Positions 33,264-43,660 of a DNA stretch of 64,000 nt are shown here, in pieces. The stretch covers positions 186,001 through 250,000 of the forward strand of contig OZ251224.1 in NCBI GenBank assembly GCA_965240325.2, given 5' to 3'. Source of the DNA: Rebecca billardiae RCC1528. Its lineage: Eukaryota > Haptophyta. The position numbers were made by a program, and so were the translations under genes. The notes beneath the pieces were generated by a model. That model made no database searches and was not told the origin of the DNA. It saw only the letters and a program-made list of their open reading frames with translations. The number at the start of each line of letters is the position of its first letter. Positions within the stretch are counted from its first letter, which is position 1.

Positions 33264-35503
33264 ATGGGGGGCGCGTGCGCGTCGAGGGAGCGGCCCGCCG
33301 GCGAGCACGCCGAGGAGGATGGCGCGCTGCCGGAGGCGACCTCGCCGGCGGACCCGCCCGACGCTCGGCTGGGCGCCCACGCCCCCGCCCGCCCGGCGGA
33401 CGATCGCGGCGCGAGCGAGGCGGCGCCGTCGCGGCCGCCAGCCGAGCGCGCGGCCGGCTCGCGCGAGGCGGCGGCGGCGGCGGCGATCTCGGCGAGCGAG
33501 CTGTCGGTGGAGCTCGCGGACGACGAGCCCGCCGCCGCCGCGCCCGCGGCCTCGCCCGAGCCCGAGCCCGAGCCCGAGCCGCTCGTGCCCGGGCTGGCGG
33601 CGCGCGCGGCCGCGTTCTGCGCGGCCGCGCGCGCGCACGCGCTCGGCGCGGACGCGGACGCGTCGGCGCTGCTCGAGGCGGAGTCGACGATCTCGCACGG
33701 GCTGGGCGAGCTGGCCGAGCTCGTGCCCCCCGCGCTCGCCGACGCCGTCGCCCAGCTCGGCGTCGCGTGCAGCATCGCGCTCGCGCGCGCGCGCGGCGCG
33801 CGCGCCAACGGGCGCGACGCGCGCGAGCTCGGCGCGTGCGTGCGCGACGCGGCGGCGGAGGTGGGCGAGGCGCTCGGCGTGGTGGGCGGGTGGGCGCGCG
33901 ACGCGCCCGCGCGCGCGCTCGAGCCGCTCGAGCGCGCGCTGCGCGAGCTCGCCGACGCGGCGGAGGAGGGCGCCGACAGCATCGCCGCGCTGTGCGCGCC
34001 CGGCTGGCTCGAGCTCGTGTGGCGTGCCGAGCGCGAGCCGACCGAGCTGCGCGAGGTGGCGCGGGGCGTGGAGGGCGCGGCGCGCGGGGCGAGCGCGGCG
34101 GTGGGCCGCGCGCCGCCCCGCGCGCCCCCGCGCGCGCTCGACCAGCTCCCGCGCCTCGCCGCCGCCATCGGCGCGCAGCGCGCCGAGCTGGAAAGTGCCC
34201 GCGCGGAGGGCGTGAGCGCGGGCGCGCTCGAGGGGCTGCTCGCGCGCCACGCGGCCGGGCTGGCGTACGGCGCGGGCGCGGAGGAGGCGCCGCCGGCGCT
34301 GCAGCTGGAGCCGCTGCTCGACGAGGCGCGCGCGCGCCGCGAGCCGCCGCCGCCGCCGCCGCCGCTCGACTTTGGCCGCTGGCTCGGCGCGGCGCGCGCG
34401 CGCTTTGCCGGCCGGCGCGGCGCGCTCGCCTCCATCGACGCGTGGGCGGCGGCGCGCGGCGCGCCGCAGCTGCTGCTCGTGCTCGGGGCGGCGGGGAGCG
34501 GCAAGTCGGCGCTGCTCGCGCAGCTCGTGCAGCACGAGGACCCCTCGCTCGGCGCGCACCGCCGCGTGCTCGCGCACCACGTCCTCCGCCCCTGCCCCGC
34601 GCGCTGGGCCTCGGCCGCGACGTTTGTGTCTCAGCTCTCGCTCAGCCTGCGGCGCGCGCTGCCCGCGTACGGCCGTCAGCTGGCGGCGGAGCGCAGGGAG
34701 CGGGCGGAGCTGACGCGGCTGGACGAGGACGAGGACCCGGCCAGCTCGCTCGAGCGCGTCGTCCTCGCCCCGCTCCGCGCGCTGCCGCGCGTGGACACGC
34801 CGGGCTCCGCTCGGCTGCTCGTGCTGCTGGGAGCGGACGAGGAGGAGGAGGCGGCCGCGGACGCGGCGGAGGCGGAGGCGGAGGAGGCGGCGGCGGCGGC
34901 GGAGGCGGATGGGGGCGTGCCGCCGGCGCTGCTGCCACGCCGCGCCGCGTCGTCCGCCTCGCGCCCATCGCTCGTCCGCGCGAACGCGCGCGCCGCCCGC
35001 TCCGACGACTCCGACGACGGTGCCGCCGACGCCGACGCGGAGGCCGCGCGCGCGCCGCACGCGCGCGCGCCGCGCGTGGCGCAGCTGCTGGCGGAAGCGC
35101 TGGCGGCGGGGCGCGTGCCCGGCTGGCTGCGCGTGGTGGCGTCGGCGCGCGCGGAGCCCGAGTCGGCGCTCGCGGCGCTGCGCGCGCTGCCCCACGCCAC
35201 CGTCGAGCTCGGCGGCGGCGCCAGCAGCGCCGGCGGCGGCACCGAGCGCGACGCCGCGCGTCCGGCAGCCGAGGCGGGCGCGGACGCGGACGCGGACGCG
35301 GACGCGGCCGCGGACGCGGACGCGCGCGCCATCGCGCGCTCGCAGCTCGAGGCGCTGGTCGAGGCGGGCGAGCTGCGCGCCAGCTCGCACGCCGCGCTGG
35401 ACGACGCGGCGGCGGTGCTCGCCACGGCGGGCGGGCGCAGCACGCCGCTCCACGCCGCGCTCGCGCTGCAGTGCGCCCGCGCATCCGCCCGGCACGCCGC
35501 CCC

Positions 35504-35535
<32 letters not shown>

Positions 35536-38456
35536 CCGCCGCGCCGCCGCTGCGGCTGGCGGCCGTGCACGCGCACGCGCACGCGCGCAGCCTCGAGTGG
35601 ATGCTCGGCCGCGCGCTCGCGCTCAGCGTGCCGGCGGCGGCGGAGCGGGCGGCGCTGCGCGCGCCGCTCGCGCTGCTGCTCTGCGCGCGCGCGGCGCCGC
35701 TCAGCCGCGCGCAGCTGCTCGAGGCGCTCCGCTCGGCGCACGCGCAGTACGAAGGCGCGCGCGGCGAGGCGGCGCTCGGGCGGCAGCTGCGGCCGCTGGT
35801 GCCTTGGCTCGTGGCGGAGGACGGCGCGTGCCCGAGCGAGGCGGAGGTGCGGGCGCTGCGCGCGGGCGCGACGCACGCGCTGGCCGACGTGGCGACCGCC
35901 GCCGCCGCAGCCGCAGCTGCCACGAGCGCGGGCGAGGCGGCGGCGGGCGCGGCGGCGGAGGCGCCGCGCGCGCGGCTGCGGCTGCGGCACCGCGCGGCCG
36001 CGCGCTGGCTGCGCGCGGCCGCGCGCGCCGACGGCGGCGGCGGCGGCGGCGGTGTGGGCGCGGAGGAGGGCGTCGAGCCGCCCGGGCTGGTGCGCGCGCA
36101 CGACCTCGCCCACGCCACGCTCGCGCTCGGGCTGTGGCAGCTGCGCACGCTCGCCGCGCGCGCGGGCGACGGCGCGGCCGACGCGCTCCGCGCCGCGGTC
36201 GACGACTGCCTGGGGGGCGGCGCGCGCGGCGCGGCCGGCGCGCCGCTCCTGCCCGAGGGCGCGGCGGGCGCGGAGGGCGAGGACGCGCGGCTCGCGCCGG
36301 CGGCGGAGGCGGAGGGCGACGCGGACGCGCTGCTCGTCGGCGGCTGCGCGCAGCTGCTCCGCGCGATGCGCGCGCTCGGCCGCGCGGACGGCCCCGCGGT
36401 GTGCGCGCGCTTGCTCGACGCCGCGGCCGTGCGCGCCGCGCCGCCCGCGCCGCCCGCTCCCGCCGCCGCCGCGCGCGCGCCGCCCACGCCGAGGGCGGCC
36501 GCGCCGAAGCGGCGGCGCGGCGGCGCGGCGGAGGGCGGCGCGCCCGGCGCGAAGGCGCGGCCGCGCACGCCGGGCATGCTCGGCTGGCTCTTCAAGGCCG
36601 TCGGCGCCGCCGCCAGCCTGGGCGACGGCGCGCAGGACGGCCGCGCGCGTGCAGACGGCACGCGCGCGCTGCACCTCGCGTGCGCGCGCGGCGAGGCGGC
36701 GTGCGCCGCGCTGCTGCTGTCGCTCGGCGCGGGGCCGAACGTGGCGGACGGGCGTGGCTGGCCCGCGCTCGTGCTCGCCAGCTTCCGCGGCCACGGCGCG
36801 TGCGTCGCCGCCCTCCTCCGCGCGCGCGCCGAGCCCGCCGCCCCTGAGCGCACCCTCGGCTACAGCGCGCTCATGGCTGCCGCGCAGGAGGGGCATGCGC
36901 GCGTGTGCGCGCAGCTGCTGGCCGCGGGCGCGAGCCACGCGCAGCTGAAGAGGGACGGCGGCACGGCGCTGCTCGTGGGCGCGAGGCACGGGCGCACGCC
37001 CTGCGTGCGCGCGCTCCTCGCCGCGCGCGCCGACCCCGCGCGCGCCGACCGCCACGGCGTGTGCGCGCTGCTCGCCGCGTGCGCGCGCGGCCACCTCGAG
37101 TGCGCGCGCGCGCTGCTCGGCGCGCGCGCCGACGCGACGCAGGCGCGGCGCGACGGCGGCACGGCGCTGATGCTCGCGAGCCGGCACGGGCACGCGCACT
37201 GCCTCGCCGCGCTGCTCGAGGCGGGCGCCGACACCGCGCGCGTAGACAAGAACGGCGCGACCGCGCTGCTGCACGCCGCCGAGCACGGCCAGGCCGCGTG
37301 CGCGCGCGCGCTGCTCGGCGCGCGCGCCGACGTGTCGCACGCGCGCACGGACGGCAGCACGGCGCTGCAGAGCGCGGCGGCCAGGGGGCACGTCGAGGTG
37401 GTGGAGCAGCTGCTCGGCGCGGGCGCGAGCACGGCGGACGCGGACGTCGACGGCTGGACGGCGCTGATGAGCGCGTGCCACCAGGGCCACCCCGCCGTCG
37501 CGCGCGCGCTGCTCGGCGCGGCCGCCGACACGGCGCACGCAGACGACGAGGGCTGGACGGCGCTGATGGCGGCGGCGCACCGCGGCAACGTGCTGTGCGC
37601 GCGCGCGCTGCTGCACGCGCGCGCGGACACCGCGGCCGTCGCCGCCGACGGCTTCAGCGCGCTGATGCTCGCCTCGCAGGAGGGCCACGCGCCGTGCGTG
37701 CGCGCGCTGCTCGGCGCGCGCGCGGACACGCGGTACGCGGACGGCGACGGCTTCAGCGCGCTGATGCTCGCCGCTCAGGAGGGCCACGCGCCGTGCGTGC
37801 GCGCGCTGCTCGGCGCGGGCGCGGACGCGGACGCCGTCAAGAAGGACGGCGGCACCGCGCTCATGGTCGCGTGCCTGCAGGGCGCGGCCGAGTGCGTCGC
37901 CGAGCTGCTCGGCGCGCGCGCGGACGTGGCGCAGCAGCTCGAGAGCGGCGACACCGCGCTCACCATCGCGAGCCACCGCGGGCACGCGGACTGCGTGCGC
38001 GCGCTGCTCGGCGCGCGCGCAGACGTGACGCACGCGCTGCCCAACGGCTGGGGCGCGCTCACGTTTGCGTGCTACGCCGGCCACGCGGGCGTGGCCGAGC
38101 TGCTGCTCGAGGCGGGCGCGCCGCTCGAGGCGGAGTGCGAGGACGACGACGGCGACCACGACCACACCGCGCTGATGGCCGCGTGCGGCGCCGGGCACGC
38201 GCGCGTCGTGCAGCTGCTGCTGCGCTGGGGCGCGCAGCCGGACCACGCCGTGCGCGGCTGGACCGCGTACGACCGCGCGCGCGACGCGGGCAACCGCGAG
38301 TGCCTCGAGCTCGTCACTGAGGCGCTCGCCGCGCACTCGGCCGCCGATGCGTCGCCACTGACGGCCCTCGCCGAGGAGAGCGGCCCGAGCGACGAGGAGG
38401 AGGTGGCGCTGCCCGCGGCAGCAGCCATCGTGACGGCGGGCGACGACACGCCGTGA
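33264..38456 (+). CDS. STAND/TANC-like NTPase with ~17 ankyrin repeats (NLR-like)
   Basis: I chose the ATG at 33264 (MGGACASRERPAGEHAEEDG; 1,730 residues), because ATGs at 32826, 33030 and 33075 lie in or next to the inverted repeat. Residues 1-380 are acidic and Ala-rich with helical segments. A STAND-type NTPase follows: Walker A LVLGAAGSGKSALLAQL (about 412), VLAHHVLRPC, a degenerate Walker B (RLLVLLGADEE) and a sensor-like WLRVVASARAEP. The order resembles metazoan TANC proteins, including an RHRAAARWL segment like their HPSFREWL block. Residues about 1130-1690 hold about 17 ankyrin repeats of the DGxTALMxAxxxGHxxCVRA type. STAND-repeat proteins act as ligand-triggered switches, and ANK repeats would bind the ligand or partner. 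The weak Walker B may limit ATP hydrolysis. The exact start and any intron in the Ala-rich linkers are uncertain. Confidence 0.82.
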
Positions 38457-38513
38457 GGCCATGGGCGTATACTAACGACGTGGTATGCAACGGGCAGGCG
38501 TCAGAGTCAGCAT

Positions 38514-39370
38514 ACAGGGGTCTCAACAATTAAACGTCACATCATTCTGATGACTGAGCTGCACACCACTGCTCACCCTCGGCCCCCCTGAGGCGGCTCG
38601 GATCCAGGCGGCGGCCTCACGGCCCGTGCATCACGACTACGGTTCGGCGACCCAGTGGCCACCCAGCGCGTCGTCAGCCCCAGCTGGCGCGCGTGGGCTG
38701 GAGTTGGGCACACCAGCAGGTCACACGGCTGCAGGCGTACAGCCTGTCGCAGCTGGCCAGATCCTGCCGCAGGCTTGTCGTCACTGGTGTCTGGTCGCGG
38801 GTCGTGTGCCCACACAGACCAGGCGCGGCCTACTGAATTGTGCTGCTTGGCAGTGGATCTGGTACTCCCCCTAGGGAGGGCTGCATGCCACATGGGGGGG
38901 AGCTCATGGCGGATGCAGCTGCTGTGGCACAACGGTGCCCAATCCCGCGGCCGCGCCCCCACCTGCGCAAGGACCTGCCGGGTCAGCTCCCCTGCACTGG
39001 GAGGCCAGCAGCAGCACCCGCTGACACACTCCCCGAGGGCGGCCAGCCACCCGACTTGAGGGGGCTGGAGTGGGGCTGGTGCAGCCAAGAGCTCTGCAGC
39101 CTAGCTGCTGGTCGGGCTGGCCTGCATGGATTTTCAAGCTGACCACCCACTGCTGCCTGCCGCACCCCTCGCTGCACCCACCTGGGCTGCTGCACATGCG
39201 CACTCTGGATGGCACCACAGCCCAGCATGGAGAGCTGGCCAAGCAGCCACCCACTCGTCAGAATGGCCAGGGAGTGGGCTGTGCTAGACCACATCTAGCC
39301 AGGCAATCAAGTGCTCACATGCCTGTCCAGCTGCACAAACAGAGATACAGCTAATTGTTGAGACCCCTGT
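38514..39370. mobile_element. Non-autonomous DNA element with 19-bp perfect terminal inverted repeats
   Basis: The left end ACAGGGGTCTCAACAATTA (38514-38532) is the exact reverse complement of the right end TAATTGTTGAGACCCCTGT (39352-39370). The 857-bp interior encodes no recognisable transposase; its longest frame (38573-39088, minus) has no known motif. The element begins 57 bp after the STAND-ankyrin stop. No target-site duplication is obvious. Confidence 0.75.
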
Positions 39371-39542
39371 GCGGGGTCGGATGCACTTGCACATCATCAC
39401 CCAGGCCAAGGGTGTCACCCTTGCCCAGGCTCAGCAGGAGCCCAACAATGGCTCTTATGAGCAAGAGCAGCTGCGCATGTCACGCCAGACCTGTGAAAGA
39501 TGCCACTAGGGACCAGCCCAGCTCGATCTGACCGGCAACCTC

Positions 39543-40110
39543 GCTGGTCTGGCACCGCTCATAGCGGCTGCACAGCCAGCCGTGGGCCACCCGCACTGGC
39601 GCCCACTGGCAGCAGGGCAGACGTAGCATCTGGGCTCGGGCTAGGCGGCGATGAAACCGGGGCTGCCGTTCGGCCCAGGCGGTCCGTACGGGTCGCGTAC
39701 GACACGCCAGGCCCGATCCTGCCCATCATCTAGCTGGTCTGGCACCGCTCATAGCGGCTGCACAGCCAGTCGTGGGCCACCCGCACCGTGGCTCCCACCG
39801 TTGGCCGCAGGGCAGACGTAGCACCTGGGCTCGGGCTAGGCGATGAAACCGGGGCTGCAGTTCGGCCTGGGCGGCCCGTATGGGTCGAGTACGACACGCC
39901 AGGCGCGACCTTGCCCGTCACCTATAGCTGCCAGCTGGGCTGGCACCGCTCATAGCTGCTGCACATCCAGCAGTGGGCCACCCCACTGGCTCCCACTGGC
40001 CGCAGGGCAGACGTAGGTAGCATCTGGGCTCGGGCTAGGCGATGGAACAGGGGCTGCCGTTCGGCCTGGGCGGCCCGCACGGGTCGCGTACGACACGTCA
40101 GGCCTGCTTC
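39543..40110. repeat. Three tandem ~190-bp units
   Basis: Units start at 39543, 39733 and 39934 with GCTGGTCTGGCACCGCTCAT or a close variant, and end near CGTACGACACGCCAGGC. They share CAGGGCAGACGTAG and CTGGGCTCGGGCTAGGCG blocks and have diverged by substitutions and small indels (periods 190 and 201). All frames contain repeated peptide words but no recognisable domain. Confidence 0.85.
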
Positions 40111-40634
40111 TTGTGCCACGCCCTGCATTGCAGGGCAGTGAAGCCGAACTTGGTGCCAACATCTTTGGGGTGGGCATCACCTGTATCTGCATGAGGTAGG
40201 TGATGATGGCCTTGGCCGCCCTCATTATTAATGGCCATGGGGTGTACTGGCCAGGGCCAGCTGGTGCTTGATGTGTGAGCACCAAGTCACAGGCTGATGA
40301 CCAAGGTGCCTCGAGTCGTAGTCCAAGTACAGCAGTCTGAAGTACCGTATGCAGGACTACCACAGCAGGTTACCAGCACTGTACCTGTGCGAGGCTACGG
40401 TGGCCTCATAAGTCAGAGACATGGTGCGGGCCGACCGTGGACTCGTGAGAGGCGCCTGACCCGTGCATGGCGCGCGGCAGCGTGACTGATGCTCGACGGC
40501 GTCTGCTCGACGACGCGACGGTGATGATTGATATGATGCGCGATCGCCGATATGATATATCATCGCGGATGCCGACGGATGACCAAGGCCCTTGGTGTAA
40601 GCAGGGCGTAGTAGTAGTAATAAGGCTGCGCTGC

Positions 40635-41417
40635 TCAGTAGGTGTCTGCAAGCTTGGAGTCAAGCGGCTGCTTCGAGAGGACGCCCTCTGCGCTGTAGCC
40701 GCTGTGCTTCCGGAAGATGAACTCGTGCACTTCAGCAAGGCGCTTCATGCGCACCAGTGGGCCCTGCTCGAACTTGCGCAGCGACTCGATCTCCTTTGCG
40801 CGCCGCATCTCGAGCACGCGCGCGTCCAGGCAGCTGTCATCCACCGCTTCAAATGTGAGTGCGTATGCCCCGCCCTCAGACGGCGCTGGCTCGAGGCCAA
40901 AGATCCAGCGGTAGATCGCGCGCGTGCGCGCCATCTGAAAGTGCGATGTGATCACGAGCAGCCGCCGCCACTCAGGGCGCAGCTCCGTGTGCATCGTGCG
41001 CGCGAAGAAGGCGTTCCCAATCGTGTCGTCGGAGAAGGACTCTGGGTACAGCCGTGCGTACGGGACGCGCGCCTTGTCGGCGAGCTCGCGGGCCATGAGA
41101 GCCGCCTCGGGGATGGCATAGCCGTTGGGGTCCACATACCTCGGCTTCCATGTCGTGCCGCCTCCGTTCAGCACGATGGGTATGCCCCCGTTCGCTGCGC
41201 TGGCCTGCGCGGCGGCACGTAATCGCTCCGTCACCGTGCAGTGCGGGACGCCGTTCCGATCCACGCCGCCAGCCAGGACGAGGATCGCTTCGGGTGGTCC
41301 TGAGCCCAAGCTACGGGTCGTGTGCGCCAGGCGCCCGCCGAGAATGACCGCCGCGCTCGCCAGGGCAAGCACTCCCACGAGAATCCAGACCCGACGCGAC
41401 GACCGTCCTGGCGCCAT
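40635..41417 (-). CDS. DUF218 (YdcF/SanA-like) membrane-anchored protein
   Basis: The 260-residue frame starts MAPGRSSRRVWILVGVLALA with one N-terminal membrane segment (about 10-28). The DUF218 fold is visible: EAILVLAGGVDRNG (first strand and glycine turn), TERLRAAAQ, IPIVLNGGG, EAALMARELA, ESFSDDTIGNAFFARTM (the conserved S/T-x-D-T-x-x-N block) and RRLLVITSHFQMARTRAIYR. Bacterial relatives such as SanA and ElyC influence envelope carbohydrate metabolism; the eukaryotic role is not established. The protein probably faces the secretory lumen behind its anchor. Length is normal for the family and key residues are retained. Confidence 0.85.
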   Translation of the reverse strand: MAPGRSSRRVWILVGVLALASAAVILGGRLAHTTRSLGSGPPEAILVLAGGVDRNGVPHCTVTERLRAAAQASAANGGIPIVLNGGGTTWKPRYVDPNGYAIPEAALMARELADKARVPYARLYPESFSDDTIGNAFFARTMHTELRPEWRRLLVITSHFQMARTRAIYRWIFGLEPAPSEGGAYALTFEAVDDSCLDARVLEMRRAKEIESLRKFEQGPLVRMKRLAEVHEFIFRKHSGYSAEGVLSKQPLDSKLADTY

Positions 41418-41789
41418 CGTGAGCCTGCACTTTATTCATCCGCATTTTTTTCTGTATTTTTCAGCAGCAGAAGTGCAGAACGAATTACCTCGTAGCCTGG
41501 CGCCTCCGTCGTCATCGGCACGTCATCGTCAGACAGCCCGGAGCGCTGAGCCGCGAGGAGTGCACCCTTGACTTGTGCACGGTGTGCCTTCGGCCGCGTG
41601 ACTGCTGCCTAAACTTGTGCAGAGATGCTGATAGTCCGGGGGCGACGAGCTCGAGGTGCACCGTGCACGCGCTCAGGACCCGTGAGGGCCGGTGACCGGC
41701 AACGATTGCGGTCGGCATCGTCACGGGCTGATGCCAGCGTGCCACGCGAGCGGAACCACAGCCGTCGCAGAATGCCTGTCACGAATAGC
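41418..41789. other. Short non-coding spacer
   Basis: 372 bp with a T-rich patch (TTATTCATCCGCATTTTTTT, about 41431-41450) just upstream of the DUF218 start, which may be part of its promoter. No gene is seen. Confidence 0.5.
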
Positions 41790-42077
41790 CTACTCGCTCG
41801 CGGGTGGAGCTGTCGCAGCGGGCAGCGTGATTACCACCGCATCGTGTGCGCCCTGCAGCAGCATTTGCCCCTCAAAGTGCAGGAGGCCGCGCTTCTTGGC
41901 TGCCTTGAGCGAGCCAACAAGCGACTCCAGCTGCTGCTCTAGCTCCTCGTCTTTGAAAACCTCGCCAAACGTGACAGATACGGAGCCATCTGCCTCGGCG
42001 CGGCCAAGCCGTCGAAGGCCTTCAAGCAGTGTCGCAATGTCCGACTCCACGCCATGCGCGGCCGATGCTGCCGCCAT
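41790..42077 (-). CDS. ABRACL: Costars-family protein (ABRACL homologue)
   Basis: The 95-residue protein starts MAAASAAHGVESDIATLLEG. It matches the Costars fold along its length: LLEGLRRLGRAEADGSVSVT (family consensus: helix, then ADGK-like turn), FGEVFKDEELEQQLESLVGS, LKAAKKRGLLHFEGQMLLQG and HDAVVITL. Costars domains occur alone in ABRACL or at the C-terminus of ABRA/STARS, and stand-alone forms affect actin dynamics and cell motility. The size is normal, so this is a complete single-exon gene. It lies head-to-head with the FkbM gene, 129 bp between start codons. Confidence 0.92.
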   Translation of the reverse strand: MAAASAAHGVESDIATLLEGLRRLGRAEADGSVSVTFGEVFKDEELEQQLESLVGSLKAAKKRGLLHFEGQMLLQGAHDAVVITLPAATAPPASE

Positions 42078-42206
42078 CGCACGCAAGAATTACTTGCTGC
42101 GTCGCTTGTGAGTTGTGACTGGCCCAAGTGCCCAACTGGGCTGGCCAGGCCGAGGGGAGGGAGGCAAGGACTGGCGTGCGTCCGGCAGCGCCGATCACGG
42201 TTCAGG
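42078..42206. promoter_or_regulatory. 129-bp divergent promoter between ABRACL and FkbM genes
   Basis: Start codons face away from each other across only 129 bp, implying a compact shared promoter. An AT-richer patch (AAGAATTACTTGC, about 42085-42097) lies close to the ABRACL start. No named element is evident. Confidence 0.5.
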
Positions 42207-43250
42207 ATGGCGGCCGTCGCGATCATCCTTGCCTGCTGCATCCAAGCTGCCTCGCTGGACTCACGTGGCGGTGCCGGCGCCGAGCGCGCGGCGCGGATTG
42301 GCGGCCTCCTCGCCAACGTCGAGCCCGCGTATCGGCCCGTCTGCTCGGCCATGCTGCGCGGCGGCAGCGCGACGATGGCGCAGGTGTGGCAGGACTGGTA
42401 CGTGTTCCACAACGTGTTTCCGGATCGGCTCACGTGGGGCAACGGCACGTACGTCGACTTCGGCACGAACGAGCCCACCGTCATCAGCAACACGCTCTTC
42501 TTCGACAAGTGCCTGGGCTGGCGCGGCGTGTGCGTGGAAGCCAACCCGCAGCTGCACGCGAAGATCAGAGCGACGCGCGGGTGCACGCTCGTGCCGACGT
42601 GCGTGCACAGCCGCGCGACGCGCGGCATCGTGCGCGGCCAGGGTGGGCACGCGCGAGTGGACATCGTTGGCCGGCGCGCCATCGAGTGCATCCAGCCCGC
42701 GGAGGCGCTCGAGCGGGGCGGCATGGGCGCGGGCGCGCAGATCGACTTCATCTCGATCGACGTGGAGGGCGCGGAGGCCGAGGTGCTGCGCTGCCTCCCG
42801 CTCGCGGCACGCGGCGTGCGCGCTGTGCTCATCGAGGCGGACAAGCAGCCGGCCGAGCTCATGCAGCTCTGGTTCCATCGCCAAGGCTACGTGCTCGACA
42901 ATGCGTTCGTGCTGCCCGTACCGGCCGGCACCAAAGTGCTCGACCACCTCTACACGCGCAGGCCGCAGCGCGCGATCTACCCGCGCGCGAGGAACGGCCG
43001 GCTCGTCGACGCGCTGGACCACGTCGACGGCGACCCGCCGCCTGGCGGCAGCGCGCCCGGCGTGGCGTCCGCGGAGCAGCCCGCGTGCGCGCTCACGCGC
43101 AATTTCACGAGCTGGTACTGCCAGCCGTGGGAGCACTGGATGCGGTCGGCACGGCTCAAGAGTAAGGCGGGCGCGCGTGGACGTGGGTGGGACCTGTGCC
43201 ACACAGCACCCTCACGTCTCAGCCAGCTCCCGCGTGAGGGCGCGTTGTGA
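42207..43250 (+). CDS. FkbM-family methyltransferase, secretory
   Basis: I chose the ATG at 42207 because it starts a signal-peptide-like segment (MAAVAIILACCIQAASLDS); the frame stays open upstream across the divergent promoter. The resulting 347-residue protein has SAM-binding motif I in YVDFGTNEPTVISNTLFF (about 82-99), an acidic strand end in GVCVEANPQLHAKI, and the FkbM signature IDFISIDVEGAEAEVLR (about 178-194), with VRAVLIEADK beyond it. Family enzymes O-methylate sugars or other hydroxyl substrates. A signal peptide implies luminal glycan methylation, consistent with nearby glycan genes. The last ~40 residues (WEHWMRSARLKSK onward) are poorly conserved in character. Confidence 0.88.
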   Translation: MAAVAIILACCIQAASLDSRGGAGAERAARIGGLLANVEPAYRPVCSAMLRGGSATMAQVWQDWYVFHNVFPDRLTWGNGTYVDFGTNEPTVISNTLFFDKCLGWRGVCVEANPQLHAKIRATRGCTLVPTCVHSRATRGIVRGQGGHARVDIVGRRAIECIQPAEALERGGMGAGAQIDFISIDVEGAEAEVLRCLPLAARGVRAVLIEADKQPAELMQLWFHRQGYVLDNAFVLPVPAGTKVLDHLYTRRPQRAIYPRARNGRLVDALDHVDGDPPPGGSAPGVASAEQPACALTRNFTSWYCQPWEHWMRSARLKSKAGARGRGWDLCHTAPSRLSQLPREGAL

Positions 43251-43660
43251 CGCCGAGGCGGCAACCAGACCGCCCCTTTCGTCGTGCGTGTTTCGCTTCG
43301 GTTGCTCAGGTTTGACGAAAGCTTGGTTAACCAAATGGCGGGCCATTATGAATTTACGAATGATTATATTGGCCCAGCAAGGGGGTTCAGAGCCCCAGAC
43401 GCTTTTCGTCAAAAGGTCCGTCAATTGCTGTCAAGTTGCTGATATGCAAATGAGTGACCGAACGGTCGTCAGATCGATATGATACCTATGCGTTTCTCAT
43501 CAGGGCAAGGGCCGTGTCCAATCAGGGTCTATTAATTAGGCGCCAACTCCCTGATCAATAGGAGTAGCCGTACCCACACGGAGCTCGCCCAAGCTAAAAA
43601 GCTACCTAACCCGAACGCGTCCCGTCATTCCGCGGCGACTGCTGGTGGAGCCCCCAAAAC
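43251..43660. other. Non-coding spacer, 5' flank of membrane protein gene
   Basis: 410 bp of lower GC content than its neighbours. It contains AATTTACGAATGATTATATT (about 43351-43370) and GGGTCTATTAATTAGGCGCC (about 43524-43543). The promoter of the following gene is expected here. No gene is seen. Confidence 0.5.

Larger units (their letters stand above)
38457..40634. other. Repeat-containing spacer
   Basis: No supportable gene. The first part is a TIR-bounded element (38514-39370), then unique sequence, then three tandem units of about 190 bp (39543-40110), then about 500 bp of unremarkable sequence with TGATATGATATATCATCGC near 40535-40565. Confidence 0.55.

Noticed and set aside
33240-38462. 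1,740-codon minus frame antisense to the STAND-ankyrin gene
   Set aside because: Arg-rich shadow without motifs. The plus frame has a P-loop and ankyrin repeats.
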